Shown: piece by piece, positions 33,209 to 42,177 of the stretch
Position numbering within the stretch: position 1 is the stretch's first letter
Layout: every line of letters begins with the position of its first letter
Assembly (NCBI RefSeq): GCF_016887565.1
Contig: NZ_CP069396.1
Span: 1 to 64,000, forward strand
DNA: 64,000 nucleotides
From: Archangium violaceum
GTDB taxonomy: Bacteria; Myxococcota; Myxococcia; Myxococcales; Myxococcaceae
Direction: 5' to 3'
Made by a program: the position numbers and the translations under genes
Notes under the pieces: model-generated
What the model saw: only the letters and a program-made list of their open reading frames with translations
Databases searched by the model: none
Told to the model about the DNA's origin: nothing

Positions 33209-33856
33209 ATGGCCTGGATCTTCACACCTCGCGCGAACACGGTGGCCCGAGTGGTGGCGGCGGGGCTGCTGGCGGCGCCGGTGGTTGGGGCGTTGGGGGT
33301 GTGGCTGTACGCGAGGAGCCCGCTGGCGCAGAACATGAGGCAGCCGGTGGGGCAGCCGGTGCAGTTCGATCACCGGCACCATGCGGGGGACGAGGCGATC
33401 GACTGCCGCTACTGCCACGGCACGGTGGAGGTGTCGTCGAGTGCGGGCTACCCGTCGGTGTCGACCTGCCTCAACTGCCACGCTCAAATCTGGAACCAGA
33501 GTCCGCTGTTGGAGCCGGTGCGTCAGTACTACTTCGCGGACCAGCCGATTCCGTGGAGGCGGGTGCACGACCTGCCGGACTTCACGTACTTCAACCACGC
33601 GATCCACGTGAACAAGGGGATCGGGTGCGTGTCCTGTCATGGGCGTGTGGACCTGATGCCGTCGATCGAGCAGGTGCAGCCGTTGTCGATGGGGTGGTGC
33701 CTGGAGTGCCACCGGAACCCGGCGCCGCACGTGAGGCCACTGGAGGTAATCACCTCGATGCGCTGGGAGCGCAAGGCGGGTGACCCGACGGGGGAGGAGC
33801 TGGCGCGCCGCTACGACGTGAACCCGAGAACGAACTGCACGACATGCCACCGCTGA
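33209..33856 (+). CDS. actA: Alternative complex III subunit ActA (pentahaem cytochrome c)
   Basis: ActA relays electrons within alternative complex III (ACIII), a quinol oxidising complex that replaces cytochrome bc1. The 215-residue protein has an N-terminal membrane anchor (about 12-35) and five CxxCH haem motifs: Cys66-His70, Cys87-His91, Cys140-His144, Cys164-His168 and Cys210-His214, the last four residues from the end. The count and layout match ActA. It is the first gene of a ten-gene operon; its end overlaps actB by 13 bases. The domain faces the periplasm. Confidence 0.95.
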   Translation: MAWIFTPRANTVARVVAAGLLAAPVVGALGVWLYARSPLAQNMRQPVGQPVQFDHRHHAGDEAIDCRYCHGTVEVSSSAGYPSVSTCLNCHAQIWNQSPLLEPVRQYYFADQPIPWRRVHDLPDFTYFNHAIHVNKGIGCVSCHGRVDLMPSIEQVQPLSMGWCLECHRNPAPHVRPLEVITSMRWERKAGDPTGEELARRYDVNPRTNCTTCHR

Positions 33857-36800
33857 CCGACCGTTATCCATTGCCGGTGCTTCAGGACTCGGCCCGGGAG
33901 GCAGACCCGGGAGGAGACGAGCGCCCGAGGGCGTGGCGCAGCCTGGAGGAGTGGAGGAACGCACCGGAGCTGGAGCAGGCGGCCGCGCGGGAGTTCCCGC
34001 CGGGAGCGGCGGAGCCGCCGCGAGGCCTGGCGAGGAGGAGCTTCCTGCGGCTGGCGGGGACGACGCTGGCGTTGGCGGGGCTGGCGGGGTGCAAGAAGCC
34101 GGCGGAGAAGGTGATGCCGTACACGCGCCAGCCGCCGGACGTGAAGCCGGGGATACCGAACGCCTACGCGACGGCGTGGACGGTGGACGGGTACGCGGCG
34201 GGGCTGGTGGTGACGAGCTGGGAGGGCCGGCCGACGAAGGTGGAGGGAAACCCGGACCATCCGGCGAGCCTGGGGGCGACGAACCACGTGGCGCAGGCGC
34301 TGCTGGTGGACCTCTACGACACGACGAGGGCGAAGGGGGTGAAGCACCGAGGTGCCTCGCGGTCCCTCGAGGACTACCTCCAGGTACAGACGGAGCGGGC
34401 ACGAGGACTGGAGGCGAACGGGGGAGAGGGGTTGTGGCTGTTGTTGGAGCCGAGCACCTCGCCGACGAGGCGCGAGTTGCTGGAGCGGATCCGCCAGCGC
34501 TTTCCGAAGTGCAGGGTGGAGACGTACGACGCCCTGTCACGGGACAACGTGCACGAGGGGGCGAGACTGGCGTTCGGCCGGCCGCTGGAGACGCGGGTGC
34601 GGTACGACGAGGCGCGGGTGGTGCTGTCGCTGGACGCGGACTTCCTCGCACGGGGCCCGTTCTCGGTGCGCGAGGCGCGCGAGTGGGCCGAGTCGCGCAA
34701 GCCCGAGCGAGAGGTGATGAGCCGGCTGTACGTGGCGGAGTCCCACCACGGGGTGACGGGGATGAACGCGGACCACCGGGTGCGGATGAAGCCCTCGGAG
34801 GTGGAGCGCTTCGCCCTGGCGGTGCTGGGGGAGCTGGCACGAACGCACAAGTTGCCCACACTGGAGCGCTTCGGGGGGCTGGAGCTGGGCTGGCCGGAGA
34901 AGGCGCGAGAGGTGCGAGCGGTGGCGGCGGACCTCGCGAGGAACGGGGAGCGCGCGGTGGTGGTGGCGGGAGAGCGGCAACCGCCGAGGGTGCACGCGGT
35001 GGCGCACATGCTCAACGCGGCGCTGGGGAGCCAGGGGCGCCTCATCACGCTGCACGAGCCCGCGGTGGACGGGGTGAGGAGCGGACCACAGGTGCTGGGC
35101 GAGCTGGCCGAGGCGGCGAGTGCGGGGCGGGTGGACACGGTGGTGGTGACGGCGTTCGACCCGGTCTACACGGCGCCGGTGGGGGTGATGCTGGGGGCGG
35201 CGCTGAGCGCGGTGCCGAACGCGGTGTACCTGGCGTTCCGGGAGGACGAGACGGCGAAGCGGAGCGCGTGGGTGCTGCCGGCGGCGCACGTGATGGAGAC
35301 GTGGAGCGACGCCAGGTCGCTCGATGGGACGACGAGCATCATCCAGCCGCTCATCCAACCACTCCACGGAGGGCTGACGGAGCTGGACGTGCTCTCGCCG
35401 TTCGCGGGAGTAGCGGACCAGACGGCGTACCAGCTGGTGAAGGGCCACCATGCGAGACAGCGGGGCGGAGCGAGCCCGGTGTTCGACGACACGTGGGACC
35501 AGTGGCTGGCGGTGGGGACGATCCCAGACACGGCGGTGCCCGGGGCCACGGCGATGGTGGACGCGAGCGCGGTGGAGGCGAGCGTCCGGAGCTTCGCGAG
35601 GAGACCCTCACAGGGGCTCGAGCTCAACCTCGTGCCCGGCTACAAGGTGCGGGACGGGCGGTACTTCCACAACGCGTGGCTGCAGGAGCTGCCGGACCCG
35701 CTGACGATGTTGGCGTGGGGGAACGCGGCGCTCCTGAGCCCGAGCACGGCCGAGCGGCTGGGGCTGGAGCCACGAGACAAAGCCAGACTGACATTCCGAG
35801 GCCGTTGGGTGGAGGCACCGGTGTACGTGTTGCCCGGGCACGCGGACGACACGGTGACGCTGGAGCTGGGGTGGGGGCGCGAGTGGCTGGATGACAGCAT
35901 CGAGAAGGTGGGGACGCTGGGAGTGAACGCGTACCTGCTGAGGCACGCGGATGCGCCATGGTTCGCGGACGGGCTCCAGGTGGAGAAGGTGGAGGGCCGG
36001 GGCCGGTACGCGACATCGCAGGACCACTGGTCGATGCACGGTCGCGAAATCGCCATCCAGGACAGGCTGGAGGACTTCGAGAAGAAGAAGGCGCACTACC
36101 TGGAGCACCTGAAGGGGGACGTGGAGAAGCTGTACGACCCGTTCAAGTACGGCGAGCCCTACCAGTGGGCGATGGCGGTGGACCTGAACCGTTGCATCGG
36201 GTGTGGGGCGTGCGTGGTGGCGTGCCAGGCGGAGAACAACATTCCGGTGGTGGGGCGCGAGCAGGTGGAGCGCGGGAGGGAGATGCACTGGCTGAGGGTG
36301 GACCGGTACTTCGAGGGCAGGCCGGAGGAGCCCCAGGCGATTCCGCAGCCGATGATGTGCCAGCACTGCGAGGCGGCGCCGTGCGAGTACGTGTGCCCGG
36401 TGAACGCGACGGTGCACTCGGACGAGGGCCTGAACGAGATGGTCTACAACCGCTGCGTGGGCACGAGGTATTGCAGCAACAACTGCCCGTACAAGGTCCG
36501 GCGGTTCAACTACCTCGACTACAACCCGAGGGTGGACGAGCTGGAGAAGCTGCGCATGAACCCGGACGTCACGGTGCGGATGCGCGGGGTGATGGAGAAG
36601 TGCACGTACTGCGTGCAACGGATTGAGCGGGCGCGGATCGAGGCGCGCAAGGCACACAAGCCCATCGACACGAAGTCACTCGAATCGGCGTGCGCGCAGG
36701 CGTGCCCGACGGAGGCGATCGCCTTCGGCTCGCTGCACGAGGAGGAGTCGGAGGTGGCGAGACGGCACCGGGACGTGAGGCACTACGCGGTGCTGCACGA

Positions 36801-36879
36801 GCTGGGGACGAGGCCGCGCACGGCGTACCTGGCGCGCATCAAGAACCCGAACCCGGAGCTCGAACATGGCCGAGGTTGA
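33844..36879 (+). CDS. actB: Alternative complex III subunit ActB (molybdopterin-type + Fe-S fusion)
   Basis: A 1011-residue periplasmic iron-sulfur protein. The N-terminus carries a Tat-type motif RRSFLRLAGTTLALAGLAGC (Arg64-Arg65; Cys83 may be lipidated). Residues about 90-740 resemble the molybdopterin oxidoreductase fold, which in ActB holds no cofactor. Residues about 770-1000 hold four Fe-S cluster motifs: CIGCGACVVACQAEN, CQHCEAAPCEYVCP, CVGTRYCSNNCPYKVRRFNY and CTYCVQRI...CAQACPTEAI. It receives electrons from quinol oxidised at ActC and passes them to ActA haems. It overlaps both neighbours (13 and 14 bases), so subunits are made in step. Confidence 0.95.
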   Translation: MPPLTDRYPLPVLQDSAREADPGGDERPRAWRSLEEWRNAPELEQAAAREFPPGAAEPPRGLARRSFLRLAGTTLALAGLAGCKKPAEKVMPYTRQPPDVKPGIPNAYATAWTVDGYAAGLVVTSWEGRPTKVEGNPDHPASLGATNHVAQALLVDLYDTTRAKGVKHRGASRSLEDYLQVQTERARGLEANGGEGLWLLLEPSTSPTRRELLERIRQRFPKCRVETYDALSRDNVHEGARLAFGRPLETRVRYDEARVVLSLDADFLARGPFSVREAREWAESRKPEREVMSRLYVAESHHGVTGMNADHRVRMKPSEVERFALAVLGELARTHKLPTLERFGGLELGWPEKAREVRAVAADLARNGERAVVVAGERQPPRVHAVAHMLNAALGSQGRLITLHEPAVDGVRSGPQVLGELAEAASAGRVDTVVVTAFDPVYTAPVGVMLGAALSAVPNAVYLAFREDETAKRSAWVLPAAHVMETWSDARSLDGTTSIIQPLIQPLHGGLTELDVLSPFAGVADQTAYQLVKGHHARQRGGASPVFDDTWDQWLAVGTIPDTAVPGATAMVDASAVEASVRSFARRPSQGLELNLVPGYKVRDGRYFHNAWLQELPDPLTMLAWGNAALLSPSTAERLGLEPRDKARLTFRGRWVEAPVYVLPGHADDTVTLELGWGREWLDDSIEKVGTLGVNAYLLRHADAPWFADGLQVEKVEGRGRYATSQDHWSMHGREIAIQDRLEDFEKKKAHYLEHLKGDVEKLYDPFKYGEPYQWAMAVDLNRCIGCGACVVACQAENNIPVVGREQVERGREMHWLRVDRYFEGRPEEPQAIPQPMMCQHCEAAPCEYVCPVNATVHSDEGLNEMVYNRCVGTRYCSNNCPYKVRRFNYLDYNPRVDELEKLRMNPDVTVRMRGVMEKCTYCVQRIERARIEARKAHKPIDTKSLESACAQACPTEAIAFGSLHEEESEVARRHRDVRHYAVLHELGTRPRTAYLARIKNPNPELEHGRG

Positions 36880-38305
36880 GCAGGCTTCGGAGACGCCGAC
36901 GAAGGATCCGCTGGAGCCCGCGCCGCTCATCGAGGGGGCGCAGAGCGCGGAGAGCCTCACGGCCTCGTTGCTGAGGCCCATCGAGCGCAAGCCGGGGCTC
37001 ATCTTCTGGGCGCTGCTGCTCCTCACGCTGGGAGGAACGGGACTCTTCCTGCTGGCCATCACGGTGACGCTGGTGAGGGGCATCGGGGCATGGGGCAACA
37101 ACATCCCGGTGGCGTGGGCGTTCGGCATCATCGACTTCGTGTGGTGGATTGGCTTTGGCCACGCGGGAACGCTCATCTCGGCGATCCTGGTGCTGTTCCA
37201 GCAGAAGTGGCGGGCGTCGGTGAACCGGTTCGCCGAGGCGATGACGCTCTTCGCGGTGATGCAGGCGGGGCTGTTCCCGGTGCTGCACCTGGGGAGGCCG
37301 TGGGTGGCGTACTGGCTGGTGCCGTACCCGAACACGATGAGCATCTGGCCGAACTTCCGCAGCTCGCTGCCGTGGGACCTGGTGGCGATCACCACGTACT
37401 TCACGGTGTCGCTGCTGTTCTGGTACCTGGGGCTGCTGCCGGACCTGGCGGCGGCGCGGGACCGGGCGAGCACGCCGCGCGGACAGTTCTGGTACGGGGT
37501 GTTCTCGCTGGGGTGGACGGGCTCGGCGAGACACTGGCACCACTGGCGGGCGGGGTACCTGCTGCTGGCGGGGCTGGCGACGCCGCTGGTGCTCAGCGTG
37601 CACACCATCGTGAGCTTCGACTTCGCCATCGCGCAGGTGCCGGGGTGGCACTCGACCATCTTCCCGCCGTACTTCGTGGCGGGAGCCATCTTCTCGGGGC
37701 TGGCGCTGGTGCTGACGCTGCTGCTGCCAGTGCGAGGCTCGCTGGGCCTGAACCATGTGATTACAGACAAGCACGTGGACATCCTGTGCAAGCTGCTGCT
37801 GGCGACGGGGATGATGGTGTCCTACGGCTACCTGCAGGAGCACTTCTTCGCGTGGTACAGCGGGGACGAGTACGAGATGGCGTCGTACGCGGACAAGCGC
37901 ACGGGCACCTGGGCGTGGCTGTTCTGGTTCCAGATGTTCTCGAACGTGCTGCTGCCGCACGTGTTCTGGTTCAAGAAGCTGCGGACGAACTTGGTGGTGG
38001 TGTGGTTCGCGGCGCTGGCGGTGGACGCGGGCATGTGGGTGGAGCGCTTCTCCATCATCGTGCCGTCGCTGGCGCACGACTTCCTACCGAGCAGCTGGGA
38101 GGGCTACACGCCCACGTGGGTGGACCTGAGCCTGCTGGCCGGTTCGATGAGCTTCTTCGGGCTGCTGTTCCTGCTGTTCCTGAAGTTCATCCCCGCGGTG
38201 TCCATCACGGAGGTGAAGGAGCTGCACCACGAGCTGAAGGAGGCGTTGGCGGCGAAGGAGGAGCGGGAGCGCACGGAGAGCCCCCTGAGGGAGAAGGAGG
38301 CCTGA
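36866..38305 (+). CDS. actC: Alternative complex III subunit ActC (NrfD-like quinol-oxidising membrane subunit)
   Basis: A 479-residue integral membrane protein with about ten hydrophobic helices, starting MAEVEQASETPTKDPLEPAPLIEGAQSAESLTASLLRPIERKPG, a typical ActC/PsrC N-terminus before helix 1. Conserved pieces include WWIGFGHAGTLISAIL, a His-containing LHLGRPWVAYWL, SVHTIVSFDFAIAQVPGWHSTIFPPYFVAGAI and DEYEMASY. These line the quinol site and proton path in ActC. It starts 14 bases inside actB and ends 3 bases before actD. Confidence 0.95.
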   Translation: MAEVEQASETPTKDPLEPAPLIEGAQSAESLTASLLRPIERKPGLIFWALLLLTLGGTGLFLLAITVTLVRGIGAWGNNIPVAWAFGIIDFVWWIGFGHAGTLISAILVLFQQKWRASVNRFAEAMTLFAVMQAGLFPVLHLGRPWVAYWLVPYPNTMSIWPNFRSSLPWDLVAITTYFTVSLLFWYLGLLPDLAAARDRASTPRGQFWYGVFSLGWTGSARHWHHWRAGYLLLAGLATPLVLSVHTIVSFDFAIAQVPGWHSTIFPPYFVAGAIFSGLALVLTLLLPVRGSLGLNHVITDKHVDILCKLLLATGMMVSYGYLQEHFFAWYSGDEYEMASYADKRTGTWAWLFWFQMFSNVLLPHVFWFKKLRTNLVVVWFAALAVDAGMWVERFSIIVPSLAHDFLPSSWEGYTPTWVDLSLLAGSMSFFGLLFLLFLKFIPAVSITEVKELHHELKEALAAKEERERTESPLREKEA

Positions 38306-38308
38306 GCG

Positions 38309-38842
38309 ATGCGCTACTGGGTGGTGGGAGAGTTCGGCTCGGGGGCCGAGGCGAAGAAGGCGCTGGGGAGGCTGCGCGAGCTGGGCCACGCGAAGGAGAA
38401 GCTGGATGCCTTCACGCCCTACCCGGTGGAAGGCCTGGACGAGGTGCTGGGGCTGAAGCCGTCGCCCATTCGGGGCTTCGCGTTCATGGCGGGGCTGAGC
38501 GGGGCGGCGCTGGGGTACGCGGTGCAGTGGTGGACGAACGCGGTGGACTGGCCGCTCAACGTGGGCAACCGCCCGTTGAACGCGGGGCCGGCGTTCGTGC
38601 CCATCACGTTCGAGACGATGGTGTTGTTCGCGGCGCTGACGATCTTCTTCGGGCTGATGTGGCTGTTCCGCTTCCCGAGGCCGCACCATCCGCTCTTCGA
38701 GCTGGAGACGTTCCGCACGGCGTCCACGGGAGGCTTCTGGGTGAGCATCACCACGGAGCGGCGCGAGGAGACGGAGGCGCTGCTGGGAGCGCTGCGTGAG
38801 CTGAAGGCGCGAAACACGTCGGTGGTGGAGGAGGCGTCATGA
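38309..38842 (+). CDS. actD: Alternative complex III subunit ActD (DUF3341)
   Basis: A 177-residue protein with a small N-terminal ferredoxin-like domain (GEFGSGAEAKKALGRLRELGHAKEKLDAFTPYPVEGLDEVLG) and two membrane helices (GFAFMAGLSGAALGYAVQWW and FETMVLFAALTIFFGLMWLF) joined by a periplasmic loop. This matches DUF3341, the ActD subunit of ACIII. Its stop overlaps actE by four bases. Confidence 0.93.
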   Translation: MRYWVVGEFGSGAEAKKALGRLRELGHAKEKLDAFTPYPVEGLDEVLGLKPSPIRGFAFMAGLSGAALGYAVQWWTNAVDWPLNVGNRPLNAGPAFVPITFETMVLFAALTIFFGLMWLFRFPRPHHPLFELETFRTASTGGFWVSITTERREETEALLGALRELKARNTSVVEEAS

Positions 38843-39438
38843 AGCGGCGGCTCCTCACGGTGACGGCGACGGTGACGCTGCTGCTGTCTGGCTGCTCGGT
38901 GGACTGGCAGGGCTGGGCGGGGATGAAGCAGCAGTCGAAGGCACTGCCGTACCGGGAGAGCGGGTTCTTCTCCGACGACCGGGCGATGCGCCAACCGCCG
39001 CCGGGGACGGTGCCGAGGGACAGGAGGGGAAAGGACCGGTTCTTCCTGCTGGGGAAGGACGGGCCGGATGGCGGCTTCGTGGAAGGCAATCCGCTGACGC
39101 TGACGCGGGAGGTGGTGGAGAACGGGGCGGAGTCGTTCGAGGTGTACTGCGCGGTGTGCCACGGCGTCTTGGGGGACGGGAGGGCGCAGGTGGCGAGGAA
39201 CATGGGGCTGAGAGAGCCGCCGTCGCTGGTGGACCTGCCGCCGCACCCGGACGGCTATTACTACGAGGTCATCAGCCGGGGGTACGGGCTGATGGCGGGG
39301 TACGAGGAGAAGCTGACGCCGGAGCAGCGCTGGGCGGTGGTGGCGTACGTGAGGGCGTTGCAGGAGAGCCAGCGAGCGAGGCTGGAGGACGTGCCGCCCG
39401 AGGCGAGGCCGTTGCTGCTGAAGGAGGGGACGCCGTGA
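38839..39438 (+). CDS. actE: Alternative complex III subunit ActE (monohaem cytochrome c lipoprotein)
   Basis: A 199-residue lipoprotein (MKRRLLTVTATVTLLLSGC, Cys19) with one cytochrome c domain: CAVCHG (Cys104, Cys107, His108) and a probable distal Met in YGLMAGYEEKLTPEQRW. It is the terminal electron acceptor side of ACIII and can hand electrons to the oxidase. The start overlaps actD by four bases and the stop overlaps actF as GTGA. Confidence 0.95.
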   Translation: MKRRLLTVTATVTLLLSGCSVDWQGWAGMKQQSKALPYRESGFFSDDRAMRQPPPGTVPRDRRGKDRFFLLGKDGPDGGFVEGNPLTLTREVVENGAESFEVYCAVCHGVLGDGRAQVARNMGLREPPSLVDLPPHPDGYYYEVISRGYGLMAGYEEKLTPEQRWAVVAYVRALQESQRARLEDVPPEARPLLLKEGTP

Positions 39439-40616
39439 AGGTGATGGAGCGCTTCACGGGAGGGAGGGTGCCGATGCTGGCCGCGGCGGGAGTAGGCGCG
39501 GCGGGATTGGCGGTGACGGGGTTGGGCTTCGCGGTGGACACGAGGAGGGCGTTCTTCGGGTACCTGTTCGCCTTCGCGTACTGGGTGGGGCTGGCGGTGG
39601 CGTCGCTGGTGTTGCTGGGGACGTGGCACGCGTCGAAGGCGCGCTGGCCGGTGGTGCTGCGGCGCATGCTGGAGACGATGGCGGGGACGCTGCCGCTGTT
39701 CGCGGTGCTCTTCATCCCCCTGCTGGCGGGGGCGAGCCACCTCTACCTGTGGATGGATCCGCACCCGGTGCTGCCGGAGAAGGACCTGAAGAAGCTGGAG
39801 CACAAGCGGACGTTCCTGAACCTGCCGTTCTGGGCGGTGCGCTCGGCGGTGTACTTCGGGGTGTGGATTGCCGCGAGCGAGCTGCTGCTGCGCTGGTCAC
39901 GGAAGCAGGATGAGACGGGCGAGCTGAAGCTGACGAAGTGGCAGAGGTGGCTGGGAGCGGGGGCGCTGCCGGTGGTGGGGCTGGCGATGTCGTTCGCGTC
40001 ATTGGACTGGCTGATGTCGCTGGAGCCGCTGTTCATCTCGACGGTGTATGGCTTGTATTGGTTCGCGGGGGCGTTCGTGGGGGTGGTGGCGCTGCTGACG
40101 CTGGCGACGACGCTGGCGCGGGGGCCGAACCTGTATGGGGAGCTGGTCAATGACTCGCACCGGGCGAGCCTGGGGAAGTTCCTGCTCGCGTTCAGCGTGT
40201 TCTGGGCCTACATGGCGTACAGCCAGTTCTTCCTGATCTGGATCGCGGATCTGCCGCACGAGGTGCCCTGGTACATCCTGCGAGCGAGGGGAGCGTGGGA
40301 GCCGGTGGCGCTGTTCATCGTGAACGTGCGCTTCACGGTGCCGTTCCTGGTGTTGCTGTCGAGGCCGTTCAAGAGACACCGGCGGACGTTGACGGTGATG
40401 GCGGTATGGCTGTTGGTGGGGCACGTGGTGGACACGTGGTGGCTGGTGATTCCGGTGGTGAGCCCGGGGGAGGTGCGGGTGCACTGGGCGGACATCTCGG
40501 CGTGGCTGGGAGTGGGGGGAGCGGCGGTGGCCTTCACGCTGTGGAGGCTGAGAGGGCACGCCACGGTGCCGGTGAGGGACCCGTACCTGCACGAGTCGCT
40601 GGGGTACGACAAATGA
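39435..40616 (+). CDS. actF: Alternative complex III subunit ActF
   Basis: A 393-residue membrane protein, homologous to ActC (NrfD superfamily), with about ten helices. Recognisable parts are GYLFAFAYWVGLAVASLVLLGTWHASKARW, LAGASHLYLWMDP, DWLMSLEPLFISTVYGLYWFAGAFVGVVALL, FSVFWAYMAYSQFFLIWIADLPHEVPWYI and HVVDTWWLVIP. ActF may form a second proton pathway. The GTG start at 39435 overlaps the actE stop; upstream in-frame sequence belongs to the actE region and is not coding in this frame. Confidence 0.94.
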   Translation: MKVMERFTGGRVPMLAAAGVGAAGLAVTGLGFAVDTRRAFFGYLFAFAYWVGLAVASLVLLGTWHASKARWPVVLRRMLETMAGTLPLFAVLFIPLLAGASHLYLWMDPHPVLPEKDLKKLEHKRTFLNLPFWAVRSAVYFGVWIAASELLLRWSRKQDETGELKLTKWQRWLGAGALPVVGLAMSFASLDWLMSLEPLFISTVYGLYWFAGAFVGVVALLTLATTLARGPNLYGELVNDSHRASLGKFLLAFSVFWAYMAYSQFFLIWIADLPHEVPWYILRARGAWEPVALFIVNVRFTVPFLVLLSRPFKRHRRTLTVMAVWLLVGHVVDTWWLVIPVVSPGEVRVHWADISAWLGVGGAAVAFTLWRLRGHATVPVRDPYLHESLGYDK

Positions 40617-41011
40617 GCGCCGAGGACGAGTCCAAGGTGGAATGGGAGACGCCGCCGAGAGCGCGGGACGCGGTGAGCGGGAGGCTCATCAGCGGGGTGA
40701 TCGCGGGAGCGCTCATCATCTTCACGTTCTTCGTGGTGAGCGCCTGGGCGCAATTGCAGGAGCGGGAGAAGCACCTGAGCCCCGCGGGCCCATCGGAGCC
40801 CCAGGAGTTGGGCAAGGCGGAGATCAACATCGTCAACACGGGGCTCTTCCAGCTCGACACGCGGGCGTACGAGGAGACGAACGAGCAGAGGAGGAGACTG
40901 CACGAGTACGGGTGGGTGGATCGAGACGGGGGAGTGGTGCACATCCCGATCGAGCGGGCCATCGAGCGCGTGGTGGGAGCGCAGCAGGGGCGCGACGGAG
41001 GCGGACGATGA
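40613..41011 (+). CDS. Small membrane-anchored protein between actF and coxB
   Basis: A 132-residue protein with one membrane helix (ISGVIAGALIIFTFFVVSAWAQL, about 28-50) and a C-terminal periplasmic part whose conserved-looking core is NTGLFQLDTRAYEETNEQRRRLHEYGWVDRDGGVVHIPIERAIERVV. This ending (YGWVDR..GVVHIPIERAME) recurs in small proteins encoded beside caa3 oxidase and ACIII genes in several phyla, also as a C-terminal motif next to SCO-like genes. Exact role is unknown; assembly of the ACIII-oxidase supercomplex is a guess. It overlaps both neighbours by four bases. Confidence 0.85.
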   Translation: MSAEDESKVEWETPPRARDAVSGRLISGVIAGALIIFTFFVVSAWAQLQEREKHLSPAGPSEPQELGKAEINIVNTGLFQLDTRAYEETNEQRRRLHEYGWVDRDGGVVHIPIERAIERVVGAQQGRDGGGR

Positions 41012-42177
41012 CGGGGGCGTCCCACGCGGGCACGGAGAGCACGGACAGCGGGGTGTTGGAGGAGCTGTTCCGCAAGAGCCTGTTCCTGCCGGAGCAGGCG
41101 TCGAGCATCGCGAAGGACGTGGACCACCTGCACTACGCGATCATCACGGCGGCGCTGGTGATGGCGGCGTTGATCTTCGGGTTCGCGGCGTACTGCCTCA
41201 TCCGCTTCCGGAGGCGTTCGGAGACGGACGTGACGCGGAAGGTGCAGGGGACGCTGGGGTGGGAGTTGCTGTTCGTGGGAGTGCCACTGACGACGTTCCT
41301 GGTGTGGTTCTACATCGGGTACCACGACTTCATCCGGATGCAGACGCCGCCGCCGGGGGCGATGGACGTGTACGTGGTGGGGAAGCAGTGGATGTGGAAG
41401 TTCACGTATCCGGAGGGCCCCAATTCCATCGGAGTGCTGAGGGTGCCGGTGGGCAAGCCGGTGAGGCTGCTGCTGACGAGCCGGGACGTCATCCATTCGT
41501 TCTACGTGCCGGCGTTCCGCATCAAGCAGGACGCGATACCTGGGGCGTATACGCAGACCTGGTTCGAGGTGACGAAGCCTGGGAGCTACCGGGTGATGTG
41601 CGCGGAGTACTGCGGGCTGAAGCACTCGGAGATGTGGGCGGAGGTCGTGGCGCTCTCGGAGGCGGACTGGGACGCGTGGATGAAGGAGCAGCGCGAGGGG
41701 CGGGTGGCACTGAGGGACGCGAGCCCGAGCGGACCGGAGCGGGAGGAGCCGGGAATCCCGGCGCGGAGGGTGGCGAGGTACGACGCGCAGGAGCCGCACG
41801 GGGAGGTGATGTACGGGGAGAGGGGGACGCTGCCGGAGAGGGGAGAGCGGGTGGCGGCGGAGCGGGGATGCCTGAGGTGCCACACGGTGGACGGGACGGC
41901 GCACATCGGGCCGACGTGGCTGGACCTGTACGGGAGGCAGGAGCGGCTGACGAACGGGGAGACGGTGGTGGCGGACGAGGCGTACCTGACCGAGTCGATG
42001 ATGAAGCCGCAGGACAGGCTGGTGGAGGGGTACGAGCCGGTGATGCCGTCGTACCAGGGGCAGCTGGAGGCGGCGGAGGTAGCAGCGCTGCTCGAGTACA
42101 TCAAGACGTTGCGGAGCGCGCGGTTGGAGAACACCCGGTCGGAGGGGCCCGTGTATGAACCCAGCGGCGGGAAGTAA
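41008..42177 (+). CDS. coxB: Cytochrome c oxidase subunit II with fused cytochrome c domain (caa3-type)
   Basis: A 389-residue protein with two N-terminal helices (about 45-65 and 80-105), the CuA domain, and a C-terminal cytochrome c. CuA ligands are in VIHSFYVP and MCAEYCGLKHSEMW (Cys198, Cys202, His206, Met209). The cytochrome c domain (about 265-370) has CLRCH at 288-292 and a distal Met in GYEPVMPSYQG. The fused haem lets the oxidase accept electrons directly from ACIII. It overlaps the upstream gene by four bases and coxA by 23 bases. Confidence 0.96.
   Translation: MTGASHAGTESTDSGVLEELFRKSLFLPEQASSIAKDVDHLHYAIITAALVMAALIFGFAAYCLIRFRRRSETDVTRKVQGTLGWELLFVGVPLTTFLVWFYIGYHDFIRMQTPPPGAMDVYVVGKQWMWKFTYPEGPNSIGVLRVPVGKPVRLLLTSRDVIHSFYVPAFRIKQDAIPGAYTQTWFEVTKPGSYRVMCAEYCGLKHSEMWAEVVALSEADWDAWMKEQREGRVALRDASPSGPEREEPGIPARRVARYDAQEPHGEVMYGERGTLPERGERVAAERGCLRCHTVDGTAHIGPTWLDLYGRQERLTNGETVVADEAYLTESMMKPQDRLVEGYEPVMPSYQGQLEAAEVAALLEYIKTLRSARLENTRSEGPVYEPSGGK

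Noticed and set aside
33155-34861. Minus-strand ORF of 568 codons opposite actA/actB
   Set aside because: Low-complexity shadow of the respiratory operon.
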